64,000 nucleotides of DNA, taken from contig JABYQN010000007.1 in the NCBI GenBank assembly GCA_022606135.1, positions 744,001 to 808,000 of the forward strand. Reading direction: 5' to 3'. Within the stretch, counting starts at the first letter, position 1; every line of letters starts with the position of its first letter. The notes beneath the pieces are model-generated. The model had not been told where the DNA came from and did not search any database. It saw nothing but the letters and a program-made list of their open reading frames with translations. Below, one piece after another: positions 22,222 to 34,412 of this stretch. Made by a program: the position numbers and the translations under genes. The stretch is from Fomes fomentarius. Taxonomy: Eukaryota; Basidiomycota; Agaricomycetes; Polyporales; Polyporaceae.

Positions 22222-24087
22222 GGTGTCGTCAAGAAAGAGCAGAGGAGCAAGGACAGGGCCGCAAGAGGTACTGAGGGGGGCGACGAGGCGACCGACAGCG
22301 AGGGTAGCGGGCGCAAGAACGAGCACAACGCCAATTGCAGCGAGCAGCAAATTCCGAATCCTAAATCCTTGCCAGAAACTTTTTAGCACGTGATCAAAGT
22401 TAACGATGGGCGGCAATTTCACATGGGTTAGACGCTAAGGCTGTACCGAGTACCTCGATGCGGCCATTGTCAGTGACCAGCCAATTCGTGTTTGTTTCTG
22501 AACGACCACGATTCCCTTACTTCCCCGCTCATAGCCTGGTTCTTCTGCTTGAGTTTTCACCCTGATATGCTCTTCTATTTGTTCTATTTGTGGCGTGTCC
22601 GCTCAGGCGCGCTGCGCATCTTAGACTGGAGTTCTGGTGGCATTCTACGATTCGAGCCTGTCCGCTCAGCGTGACAGAAGGAGCATGTATCTTCTCAGTG
22701 ACCGAACTTTATGCCGTTCACGGATATCTGCGCGTCCCTCATCACCATCTGAACATAGCTGGAAATGACACTCTCACCTCAACTGCCAGCAATGTGTCAG
22801 GAGATAGGCGTCTGCCTCTCCCCAGTGTCTGCATCCCTGTATCCTTCACTCGGCGGGCTTGGTGCGAACACAACAACAGCGAATTGCCAATGCCGCTGAA
22901 ACAGAACTCTCGCCCTGCCTGACGACTACTCACGACAGATCTAGAGGCCCTTTTGGAATCGCTTACTGCGCAGTGACATTCCGGCTGGTGCCACTCACAT
23001 TCGCTGCAGCTGGCCCTGCTGACCTCAGGTGCCCCTCACGCAAGTCCGGATGCTTTGGTGCGTGTGCTCCGACGCGTGTCCAGGATCAGAGCGCATCTCC
23101 GACCTCTGCGGTCTTTCCTTTCCCCAGGGTCGCCTCTAGGGTTTGATTGGTGCGTCCTACAAGGCATCTTTGCCCCCGCACTCCGATCTCACCCAAGCAC
23201 TCATCTCCATCTCCCAGCCTTTCATTCCTTCTGGCGTACTCTAGAAACACAATCAGGCGTCAAATCTATCTTCTCTTTCGTATGCAGTTTCCCCTTCTCT
23301 GGAGACACGCTGCTCTTGACGATCCCTGACGAGCACCACCCTAGCACAACTCTTGAACTGCAGCTCGCAGCGGCGTGACGTCTAAACTTTCACCCACTCC
23401 AGGTCGCCAATCGCCTTCTTCAGGCCGCCGTGAAGGGTCCTGTTACAGTGCTGAGTGGGGGTGGTATCCTACACACATATCGTACATTGGTCTGACGTTC
23501 CACATCAGAAGCCACGTTTTCCTCAAGCAGCTCATGTGCCTCCAGATCTCCCACCGGTGGCTTCTCCTCCCTTCTCTACCACGCCACATCAGTCCACGAG
23601 CCCACGGGCATGGCCAGGAGCACCAATGGGCCAGCACCCCGCTCCGCGCCTCTTCGTCTCTTGCGCCGTGGTCCAGAATGCAGATCGGACGCCCACTTCC
23701 CCTCCTCCTTCTCCTGAACTCTCGCATCCACCCTTCTCCGCGCACTCTCTTGGGTTCGGAGTCGGCCTGCGATGCCGGACCCTCAATAACGATACGAATG
23801 CCATCATGAAGACCCCTATCCTTGCTTTCCGTCGCAGCATCCCGTCGCTCCGCGACTTCTGGCCCTCCGCCCTTAATCGTCTAGGCCCATCGCGCGCAGC
23901 GACCCAAGCAGAGGCTATATTTACCGTGCGTCCCCAACAGGATATGGGGCGAATGCACCGTCAGGCCGGGACGAAGGGACGGAGTGGCGTCCAAGAAGCA
24001 AGCACACCAGCCCGAACATGATCGCGGACACCAAGCACGATTACGCGCCAGAAGACGAAGAGGGGCACCAGCATGAGATGATATGGA
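22222..24087. other. 1.9 kb intergenic region
   Basis: Upstream of NOP58. A CACGTGA element at 22387-22393 lies about 165 bases upstream of the NOP58 ATG. Beyond that, overlapping Pro/Ser-rich ORFs at 23,375-24,021 on the plus strand look compositional rather than coding. No gene is supported. Confidence 0.45.
22387..22393. promoter_or_regulatory. CACGTGA E-box in the NOP58 promoter
   Basis: Palindromic CACGTG core with a flanking A, about 165 bases upstream of the NOP58 start. The same TCACGTG/CACGTGA core occurs at 14945, 26072 and 57769, each in a gene-free upstream region. Confidence 0.3.
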
Positions 24088-25183
24088 TCACGTCAACCAC
24101 CTCTCCCCCGATACTAGGAGCACGAATAGAAGGGAACTCACCGCCATCGCGTCTTTCCAGAGCGCCGCCCGGGCGTGCACGAGGAGCTCCGCGACTGCGG
24201 CCGCACTCGCACGGAAGACTATCGGCTTGCCCACAGGAAGAAGTCTCGTCCACTCGGGCGCGTCGAGGCTCTCGGGGTGTCCTTCGTATCTGCCCAGGAT
24301 GACCTGCCGGACTCCTGGACCTGGCTCAGAAGACTGCTGCTGCTGCCGTTGACTGGGAGTCTGACTGCGACTTGGGTGCCACGAGACGCTTGCTGCCGCT
24401 GTCGTATCTGTCGCGCGTGGAGTCCGAGGCGGAGTCGGGGGCGGGGCTGTCGCTGTGGTTGTGGTCGTAGCCGTCAGATGGAGGACGAACGTGTCCGGGT
24501 CCATGAAAATGCTGTCCGAGTCGTCTGGCGCCTGTGCGGATGGGGATATACAGATACGGGTGCGGATGCGAGCGCGTGGGATTGCGTTCAAAGTCGAACA
24601 TGGGCATTGAATGTCAAACTCTGGTCAGCGGGTGCTCTCGTGCTCTCGGATAGGCGCGTGGTGCAGGAGGGCACGGCCTCAAGGATGAACCCAAAGACTG
24701 ATACGGGCTGATACAAGCATAGGAATATGGTGCGGCTCACGGAACCACGGGTCCGGAGACTAGGAGCTGGGAACGCGTACACTAAAGTACCGCAGTGACA
24801 GGAGTTAGGCTTACCTTTATGCGCTGCACAGACACCGTGCAATGAACCTCGTCCTCGTCCTGGGAGAAGTCACTCGTATCTGCATCCGTGTTCGAAACTT
24901 TGCCCGGGCTGCAGCAGACGCCGCGCGCCATCTGTGCAGCGAGAAAGGTGTCGATGGGTCCCGGTATACCGAACTTCTCCCTGCGGTATTGCTCTTCTGC
25001 GTCTTCTGCGCTCATCCGACGGGGCAGCCGCGCGATCAACGGGCGTCGGACGGGCAGGTACGCGAGTGTGCTGCTCCTTCGAACCTTGGGCATTCTCTTC
25101 GTCGGGCTTCTGTCTCTTGGGGTCTGGGGGTTATAGCGAGCTAGAGCTAGAGAGCTCCTGTTGGAGATTGAACTTGGGGGCAC
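24088..25183 (-). CDS. uncharacterised basidiomycete protein (two exons modelled)
   Basis: I do not recognise a family. Exon 1 (24815-25183) starts MPPSSISNRSSLALARYNPQ, is basic, and has a more structured part, SAEDAEEQYRREKFGIPGPI followed by DTFLAAQMARG, before a donor AAG|GTAAGC. Exon 2 (24088-24618, after CCAGAG) keeps the frame. It reads SIFMDPDTFVLHLTAT, a Thr/Pro linker, then a conserved-looking block: VRQVILGRYEGHPESLDAPE, WTRLLPVGKPIVFRASAAAV and AELLVHARAALWKDAMA. Total about 299 residues. The intron is long (196 bases) and a donor-like GCG|GTGAGT lies near 24,140, so extra exons are possible. It may be intrinsically disordered at both ends. Composition and periodicity suggest a real gene, but the model is weak. 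Confidence 0.45.
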
Positions 25184-26575
25184 GGACTGGACTCTAGTCT
25201 CTTGTACGAATAAGTAGCAAAAATGCCTTGCGCCCGAGCACGCTGTCCAACGTTATATCGTACGCGCATCTGTCATCGCTCTTGTTATCAGCTTGATCCT
25301 AGTACAACGTGGGGCCTACTGAGTGCAGGCCGACACCGCCTAGTGCTAGCAAGGTAGGCAGCGATACAGACTTTCGCTCGATTTGGAAGGTCGGTGTTGC
25401 TTCTTCGAGAGTTCTTCCTCGGTGTACCTGCCTTTCCTGGCGGGCCACGCAATCGTTTCCCAAGCCGGCACAGATGGCAGACGGCGCAGAGGCGTTCTCG
25501 GTCGCCTTCATTGAATGCCTAGTGCAGGCTGAGCTCTCAGTGGGCGTAGACCATGCTGCGGTGTACGGGCTGCCCGGGCGTCCGGAACATGGTACGCCGC
25601 TGCCTTCGATGTTCTCTCTGAAAACCAGCCCGCGATAGGAATGTTCGCAGCCTCAGCAGCCTTCCGTTTTCCGTAAGTATGTTCTGTCCAATCATTGCAA
25701 GGTGCGAGCGCTGAGCACTGGACGCCTGTAGAATCGCACTCCGGGACGAGCTCCACGAGCTTATTAGATCTTATGAACGGCGTGCGCAGACGAACTGCCG
25801 GGGACTGTGGGTGGGCACTCACAGGCTTTGATCTCTCCGTTGCTGCAGTGACCGCGATGCAGCCGCATGCCTACAGGCAAGGCTGAGCGCTGAGCCGTGG
25901 CTAAACTCAGACGCCACCAAAACGCGATAACTGCGATATTTGCGCTTGAAACGCCTTCTGAGGCTCCAGACACGAGTCAGGGAGATCGATGGTCGTATTC
26001 CGCTGTTCAGGGGGCGACCAGAGGCAGGAATGGACCCACAGCAAACAACAGGGGACAAACATGGGTGGTAGCACGTGACTGGTGGAGTGGTCACGGACGG
26101 ACATTGTGGCGAGAGCTTGCCGGGCCGGGTATGGACTGGGCTAAGCTGCCTCGTGTTGGGGGCGAGGTGAGATTATAGTATGGAACGGGGCAGGCTCCTC
26201 GTCTCTTCTTCTCGTCCGCTCACCCCGCTGGCATTTACTTAGCGCTTCCCTGTGGGGGGCCTCCCGGCTCATAACTCGGGGAGCTTGACTGGGCCCCTTG
26301 CCTCTTCCGGCCTTCGACCAGGTTGTCTTCTGCTGCTTCAGTAAGTCCTCCTTCCTCTCGATCTCGTGCATGCAACCTCGCAACCCCGCACGCCGCCCCA
26401 CATCCCACCTGTATATCTGTATATCTACACGCCTTCAAGACCGCAGCTCATATCCTCTCTTCCCTCTCCTCCCGCAGCGATCTGCACGCCCTACGATCCC
26501 CATCCGTCCATCCCATCGTACCACGGCCTCGACCCCTCCCCGCCCGCTGGAATCGCCCCTCATCGACATCGTGCC
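25184..26575. other. divergent intergenic region
   Basis: Between two divergently transcribed genes. CACGTGA at 26072-26078. CT-rich runs at 26,430-26,560 fit a promoter and 5' UTR for the downstream gene, possibly with a leader intron. No coding region is supported. Confidence 0.45.
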
Positions 26576-27751
26576 ATGGATTATATCAAGAAGGCAATAG
26601 GTCTGTCCACTCCACAGGCTCCCAAGCTGAGGTCGCGCGACCTGCCGACTCTTGGGGAGGGGGAGGTCCCGCCGCTCGTGCCCGGCTGGTCTTCGTCCTC
26701 GGACGGCAGCAGCAGCGGCAGCTCCGTCGCCTCCAGCTTGCCCAGCACGCCCTCGGCCTCGCCCGTCTCCTGGAGGCGCACGCAGACACCCTTCCGGCCG
26801 CCGTCCGCGTCCGTGCGCTCGCCGACGCCGCAGTACGACGTCAGCAGCCCCGCATGGCACGTCACGACCATGTCCCGCCAGACGTTCACGCCGAGCCCCG
26901 AGATCATGAAGCCCCGCCCGCGCCGCGCGGAGTCGACGCACCACCCGTCGCCCGTGCAGGTCATGCAGGGCCTCGTCTCGCCACAGCCCGTCCCGGCGAA
27001 GCCGATCAAGTCGATACTGAAGCACAGTGCGTGTCTCGATTCTTTCGTTTGCCTGCGTGCTTCTGTCAGTTCGCGATGTACGGATCGAAGCTGACGTTGT
27101 GGCTGCTGTGTGCGTCATATTTGTGTAGGCGCCCCATTACCCCGATCCGCCGCGTCGACGCCTGCGCCCCGAATGCCGCGAAAGGACGAAATCAAGCTGC
27201 ACTGGCAGCTTTGTCCGTATGACACCTACAAAGCGGGGCGCCCGACCCACATCGAGTTCGATATCTCGAAACCGGTCGACCTCATCGTCATCCGGGACTA
27301 CTCGCGTGCTGGGCAAAAGCTCCCGCGGGGAGATCTGAAGAGATACCTCGATCGCAGAGTCTGCGAGGACGTCGAGCTCCGCGAGATGACGATCCAGTAC
27401 GAGAAGTTGCCTCAGTGGAAAGTCGTGATCACACGCAGCGACGGCGACGTCCTGCGCGTGCGCGACGTCTTCGAGGCGCTCTACGAGAACCTCCGGATGA
27501 CGGTAAACCGCCAGGACCGCTCACTGTATATGCCGAGGGATAAAGTGCTTTTCAAGGCTTGCACGGATGCATTCATCAAGCGCTGCCATGATAGCACGAC
27601 GAGCGTGTCCGAGAGCGAGCGCCATGCGGGCATCCGGCGCGTCGACTTCCTCATGGGCGAGAACGCATTCCTGGGCCTCACCCGACCTCAGAAGGACGAC
27701 CAGGACTGCTGGATCGCCCACTTCGGTCCTCTGCCCCCAGCATCGCCTTGA
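26576..27751 (+). CDS. DUF6699 domain protein
   Basis: Two exons (26576-27026, 27129-27751) join in phase (A|GC gives Ser) to 357 residues. The N-terminal 150 residues are Ser/Pro/Arg-rich and probably disordered (MDYIKKAIGLSTPQAPKL). The C-terminal 180 residues form the recognisable domain: EIKLHWQLCPYDTYKAGRPT, HIEFDISKPVDLIVI, QWKVVITRSDGDVLRVRDVF, EALYENLRMTV, GIRRVDFLMGENAFLGL and ending CWIAHFGPLPP. The W-x-L, VRDVFEAL and RRVDFL pattern is what I associate with DUF6699, a family expanded in Agaricomycetes with no known function. The ATG at 26576 begins the longest plausible frame after a pyrimidine-rich leader. Confidence 0.75.
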
Positions 27752-30700
27752 TCTGATTTATGCCTATATCCTTCACGACGATACCCTCTTATGGTGAGTC
27801 GGGCGCACCACGACGAGGAGCCAAGCTACCGTGCTCACCTCTCGCAGGATAGGCTAATGATTACATTTTAACTCCACCACACCTTGAATGACTCGCGCAC
27901 CCTCCTTCCGCGAGCCGGCGACACATCGCAAACTGCACGGAAATTAGCCACGACTCTCACACAAGATATGACAACCCCCGCTCACCTCACGTAGGTCGGA
28001 AACGGACGTCGCCCACATGCGTGGCACACGCCCTTAACGCCTCTCACTCTTCCATCCCGGTCAATCGCATATCATTCTGTACCACCATCAAGCAAGCACG
28101 CATGCATTCACCCTTCCCCTTCCCCCAGGTCAACATTCGTCTTTATCGCATATTCATTCTTGTCTCTCTCATTTGACTGAGTCTTTGAGTCGCCGTGCTC
28201 TGCGCCGGCGCCATTTATGCTTCCCGTCACCAGTGGACATAGTGTTGTACACTCACGCAATCCTGCATTCGCACTCCGCACTGCACTCGCATTTGATATC
28301 CGCACCCCATCTTCATCCCGCCTCAGCTAGCACCAACACTCTTGCATCTTGCAGTTCGCTGTAGCACACATACGTGTATCACACATACCAGAATGGCAGA
28401 GCCCTTTGGAAACTCACGAATTGATTGTCATGCGGCATCAGCCCGTGCCTCGGACGACACCACTACTGCAGCAGCCATGATGTAATATGCTCGCAGGCGA
28501 TAAGTTTCCGATGTCGCTCGGAGATATACATCTTACCTTGTACGATCCTCAAAGTGGTATCCCTTGCGGTGTGTGCAGAGCACATCGATTACCGCTCTGG
28601 GATGCCAACGTCAGATTACTGTGCCGTCGCCTCGACCCTCGACTAGTCACTCACCTCGGCGACTTGCCGGAGCACTACACAGGCCGATGACGCACCCAAA
28701 AGCCTAGCACGAGAACATGTGAGCATTGACATGGCCACGAGTCAGCTTGAACATGCATCGAGGCGAGCTTCGAGTACATTCTTGCACATTCGATGGGATC
28801 CTGGAGGCTGGGCGACGATCGCGTTGCGCGGCGTCTGTCCCCATCTGTCACGCGTGCTCTCCACGCAAATGATCTGAGTGTTGCTCAATTGTGTTCAAAG
28901 CGGGGCAAGCGTGCTGCCATCACGCAGATCGACAGTTTCAGTTTTCAGTTCGAATCCACGCCTCGACGATGTTCTGGGGGTCTGGATGCGAGAAGCTCGC
29001 TGACCAACTGCGAATGCAGTGAGTAGCAGGCACGATGTGCTTGTTACTCACTTTCTCCGGTGAGGCAACACGGGCCCGTGCATGATGCGTTCATGATGCA
29101 TCATACACCGAAGTCGCCTGGGATGTTACCTCGAGGCAGCGCGTGTGATTGTGGTTTGAATGAGCGATCGAGGATCGGTGCGGGCTGCTGCCAACGAGGT
29201 GATTTTGAGTGCGACGTGCCTAGGCTCTGCCGGCGGAGGTGGGCCGTCCGTTGCACGTAATGAAGCGTTCTGGTGAGCTGAGCGATATGAAGTACATGCG
29301 AGACCCGTTCGTCTCCCTGTTAAGTCGGTCTTCCGCAACCTTCGTACCTTCGATAGTTGAGGCACGTGAACAGTCGAGAGGCGGGAGATAGCGATAGACG
29401 TACGCTTTGGGCCGCAATCCGGCCGACGCAGAGCGCATATAGGCACCCACAAGACCCAAGCGACCATATCCGTGTCGGCTACGCTTTCCGCTCCAGTCTG
29501 TTACGCGTAGCAGGTTTGTGTGACTCCTGATGGCAACCTATGTGTGAAACACCATCTTAGGTGCCTTTGAATGCTTCCCATGAGCAAAACCAACATCAAA
29601 CAAGCCGGGATCAACGCACCTCGATTGTCCTCCTCATCTTCGTAGAGCATTATGCTGAGCGAAGAGGCTACAATACTGCGCATACCATCGTCCGAACTGT
29701 GACCCTCCGTTTACTTACTATCCATGAGGCCGTCGACGTCGTCATGTCGAATGGCAAAATAAAGAGTGAGACGCGGACAAGCATGAAGGAGCGAGGAGAG
29801 ATGCAAAAAATCATTTAAATTGTAAGTGGCAAGTCAACAAAGTTGAAGTTTAGGTTAAAGTTTGGGCAAAGGGCGCGTACGTCACGCACATGTGCTGTGA
29901 CCAGTCGTTCCAGCAAGTCACGCTTCTCCGGCGTTTCCTTCATTGGCTTGGCTCAACGCGATGCCACTTGTGCACGCCACCGCCGCCGGTACTAGGTACG
30001 TCTGTGGTTATTTGACCAGCTCTCGTTATTTGACACATTTGCGTAAGATTATCTGTCGTAGAGATAGTTGCAGGTAGGTCTTGATTACATTACAAGCTCA
30101 GGCCCTGAGCCTGAGTTTCATTGACACTGAAGATCAGAGTCAAGAATTCAACGGCCATCCCAGCCCCGAGCTCGCCGGCCAGAAAGAATCAGATACGGGT
30201 TCTTAACATTATGCTCTCCTTCTGTGAATGCAGACTTCTCGGCTTCAAGGTATTGGTTTGTCATTAATTCATCCTCAGAACAGTATTGCCCTTACTCAAA
30301 ACAAGGTGACAACGATAGTCAAGTTGTTAGGATTGGATACCGTGAACTGCGGAGTGACACGCCGGCGTGTCAGATCGAAATCGGTAGGTTGACATACAGA
30401 CTCTCGCCTTCGCCGTCATGACACAATATGACGTGGGCTTAGTTCAGGATTCTCCCAGGAATGGCGGAACAACAAGCTTCACATCAACGAAGACAACTCG
30501 ACGGGATCGGACCCGTCATTCTGTTATCCCAGTAAGATATCACCGTCTCTGCATACAATGGCTCAAAAAACATATTCGGCCTCTAGGGAAGCCCGCTCAG
30601 GATCGGTGGAGTTCCGAGACATGTATGTCTTAGCCGTACCATACACGCCGTCCGAAGCACATGCATGCAGAACGGAAGTGAAGCGCGTGGGTATGCAATC

Positions 30701-33700
30701 CGCGCGTAGGATAACAATTAACGGGTATGAATCGGATGGCAAGACCCAACCGAAGACGTGTTGCACTGTCGCAGGATACGACCGTGTCGTAACGCAGTCA
30801 AGATCCGAGGACGGAGCATCAGGGTGTAAGTACCCCTTTTCGGACGTTTCTATTCCCCTTTTGCCCGGGAATGCGAATCCTGCAATACAGCACCCATACG
30901 CCGGATGTGGTCTTCGCTGAGCAGAGCTGCGCAACTGTCAAAATAACGTGCCGAACGCACTTCAGCAATCAGAAGTTACGCATGTACATACCCGATTCGC
31001 GTTCATCGTTCTCACTAGTGCTCACTAGTGCTTACTGACCCCTAGATCCCTATTGGAGAATTGTCCCCTACGCCTCCATATCGTGTTTCCATGGTTGTCT
31101 AATTCAGTGCTTGTCAATGCCCACTATAGGACTTCGTCAAGTTAGGAAACCACCTCTCCTTGATGACTCGAACGATTGGGTTCATCGCGGTAAACGCCAT
31201 GGTCAGGGCGCGAGCACCCTACCGACGTTCGGCCTGACGTCATGACCATGGAACGTGCTATCACAATGTGTCAGACCGACCGTAGTCGACATCAATGGCA
31301 AGTGCGTTTCAGGCGATTCAAGGGTACAACATCGAGCGCTCATTGAGTACACCCTTCTTCTGCCAGCTAGGTGTCCTTGAGCACGATGATTTACGTGGGT
31401 GATATGCACCCCGTAACGCGCGCCCATTCCGAGTGTGACAGTGTTCCAAGTGAAGTCAGGATATTGCCAACACGAAACCATCACTATTTCCGATGCTTCG
31501 CGTGCGATCTCTCCTGTACCTCCCGTGCAACAGGGTGCCGAGCTGACCAGGAATATATTCTGAGCCTTGCCGTCCAGCAGTCGTCCACGTATGTCGATTG
31601 CTGCCCAGCGCGCCACACGATTACGTTAACCCTGTACGCCTCCGCGTCTTGCTCCGACGTGTGGGGCGGCACGCCTTCGCCGTCCAGATCACGCCGCCGT
31701 ACTCGCAGCTCGCCCATCACTGGGAAGGATGGTGTCATTCAAGTGCCACATACATTGATACAGAAGGACCCTCCTTCATAGGCCGCCGGCCCCGCGCCTC
31801 TTTCCCCGCACACCCGTCGAAACGAACCCGTCGTGTGTATAGACATTCCGGTGGTAAAATGGTGTTTGACTCACCGGTTCCAATTGCGGTGGACTGTCGA
31901 CCGCTGTCCGTGTTCTCCTCGTCCTCGATCGATGTATCGACGAATTCCCTGAGAGTTTTGACATCGGCCCCGGCGGTCATGAACCCCAGATGTCCAGGGA
32001 AACCACGATTGTATCAGGGAACGTCTAGCACCTCCCCCTGCGCCGCCCGCATAAGGGTACTAGGCAGAGTTCTTCGAGTGGTCGAGGCTTTCTAGAACAC
32101 CCTGCAGGGCGCAGCGAAACGCTGTCGGTCGTCTCCAGTCGCGATCGCAACCATGCTGAGTGATTGTGGAGCTGGCGCAAGGCTGACAGATCAATCGTAG
32201 CGGAACAAGATAGCTAGAACGCACCGCTGCTGTGGTTTGCGTCGAGCTCTCCATTCGCGGCGCCCCTCGAAACCCCGCGAAGCTCGGGTATCGATGTTGA
32301 GCCTCAAGTCCAGTTGAAAGCCAGCGCATCTGCGCCGTACTGGCGGGCTGCATGCATTTAGCCACTTTGGTCCCATGCAAAGCATACCGAAGGACAATAG
32401 GTACGTATGATTCCAACCGGTCAAGTTCTGCAGGAGGCACATCTAAAAGAGTCGGTGACCGAACAGGCTCTCGATATCTGTATAAGCGGAAGGGATAAAA
32501 TTTCCTGGCCCCTCGGCTGGGGAAGGGAATAACCTCGCATCCGTATACTGCCCGGCCTCCTTCAGCGCCTTCCGGCCTTTCTCTACCAGCGTGTGGCATA
32601 TGCGACAGAAGCGCCATGCAGCTGGCTTCGAGTCGAAACTCTAGAATCCTTGGGCCTGACCTCCTCCAAAGGGGCACCGTTCGATTCGGAAGGACATCGC
32701 GCGGATGCTATCTTGCGAATTACGAGCGACCTTCTCCACTGCCTGCGAACCCCCCAGATGAGAACACCGAGCACGACGCACGGAGAAACGAAAGACAAGC
32801 TTCGTCCCTGGCCGTGACTGGCGACGACGGCACGACGAATCAACACTGGCTCACGGTTTGCGTTCGCACCAGGCTCATGGCGTGTGCAATTGGCACGGCC
32901 GCGCGCAGCTATTCACCCGCTTGCCAACAATGCCGCGCCAATGTCAACAGTGGTGCAGCGCGCACGACGCTCGTGCAATGTGCCCTGCGCGCGCTGCCAC
33001 GGATGCAGCTTCGCAATACAACACTATCCACAAGCGCGAGGCCAACGCTGACGGGCCACAAGGGCGAAAGCCTTGGACTCCGAGGGAGCTCCGCAGATCC
33101 TCTCGTCGCCGCAAGTGGCGATGGCTTGGAACAGCCCCCGAGCGCGGAGGCCAACTGGGATGCTGCATCATCTATCCTTTTTGCGCAGCCCATTCAGTGC
33201 CATTATCAGAAAGTGGCGCAGAACTTCGTGCGGAGAGCGTGTAACGACGTTGCTCGCCGACCATTTGGTGTGCAGCTGTCCCCGGCCGGGGCGGAACGTT
33301 CGCAGACGACAGTACGGCGTCCGGGTCCATGCGAGAATGGGAATGCGTATATGGATGTGAATGTGGTATATGAACCGCGAATTTGCGAACAATGCGACCG
33401 GTCGTTCTCGGTAGGGGAAGTTGGTAGCAGCGAGCCGGCGCGGCACACGCTACTAAGCCGGTAAGAGTCTACTGTCCCATGCACTACCATTCTGACATAT
33501 CACCGTGATTGGCGTCTGTCCAAAGAGAGTGGGTGTCGCGGGACATCTTCCCAACCCTTGATTCGGCGATTCCAGAAGAGCACCGCGGCGACGCGGCGTC
33601 GCCGTATCCTATCGCTCAGAACCCAGAACCTACAACATCCCCTGGTTAGGTCCGGATCAGCAGCGTCTCTGAGCGAGCAAGAATGACAACGGCGACATGC

Positions 33701-34412
33701 TCGGAGAGATGGGCCTGCAGCTGATGTCCAGAAACATCTGTGGAAGACACGCGGCGCAGGAAGCCACCGCTGCAGCGGAGACATCGCGAGCGTCCAAGGC
33801 TGAGGATACGTGGACTTGAAGCTTGAGCCTGTGCGAGCCCGGACACGAGTGGTGACGATCCTAGAGCGGAGGCTGGCTATCGATCGTGTCCAGGACCCTA
33901 TCCGACCACTGAACGTTGAACGTCGAACCGAACGTTGAGGCCGGTGTTGGCTGCAGCCTTGTGTGCATGAATTCGCGAGTTCTTCGGATTTGTCGGAACT
34001 CTACCCAAGTAGTCGGCTACTGCTCGATATAGGTGGGAATCCCCATGCTCACCGCTGAGGGCGAGCTGCGTATGAGAATCTGGAACTGCTAGTTAGCCTT
34101 CTAGAGAAGATGAGAGGGAGATTCCGACCTGCCACGCCGCAATGAGCGATGTCTACAAATAGGATTAGATTCGTACAATACAACCTACTATACATCATTC
34201 TATCATATATATATAGTGGTCCCATTACAATGCGAGTGCTGCGAACGAGAGCGATGCAGTACAGATGATGATGACGAATACAAAATCATACCATGAAACG
34301 CAAAGCACGAACGAAGCAGTGAGCTATACAACACAGTTCGTCGCCCATAGATTGGGTATCTACCTAGCCTCGTCATAGACAATGTACAAGGCCTAGACGA
34401 GCTAAAGCTCAT
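27752..34412. other. 6.6 kb gene-poor region
   Basis: No gene could be supported on either strand. Short ORFs occur throughout; the longest (32616-33464, plus, 282 codons) overlaps open frames on other phases and shows no family signature. One possible old coding trace lies on the minus strand at about 31,890-31,990 (LREFVDTSIEDEENTDSG followed by a GTGAGT donor), but no neighbouring exon could be joined. No terminal repeats, polyprotein motifs or tRNA cloverleaf were recognised. Confidence 0.5.

Noticed and set aside
23375..24021. Pro/Ser-rich plus-strand ORFs
   Set aside because: Compositional; no conserved block, no good start context, and two frames are open at once.
28860..28970. tRNA-like B box (AGTTCGAATCC)
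   Set aside because: No matching acceptor or anticodon stem could be drawn; the upstream A-box resemblance (TTGCTCAATTG) is weak.
30558..30934. 120-codon ORFs on both strands
   Set aside because: Overlapping open frames on opposite strands without codon bias or recognisable product.
32616..33464. 282-codon open frame on the plus strand
   Set aside because: It overlaps open frames in other phases and on the other strand, has no domain signature, no clean introns and no promoter-like start. It looks like low stop density in GC-rich DNA.
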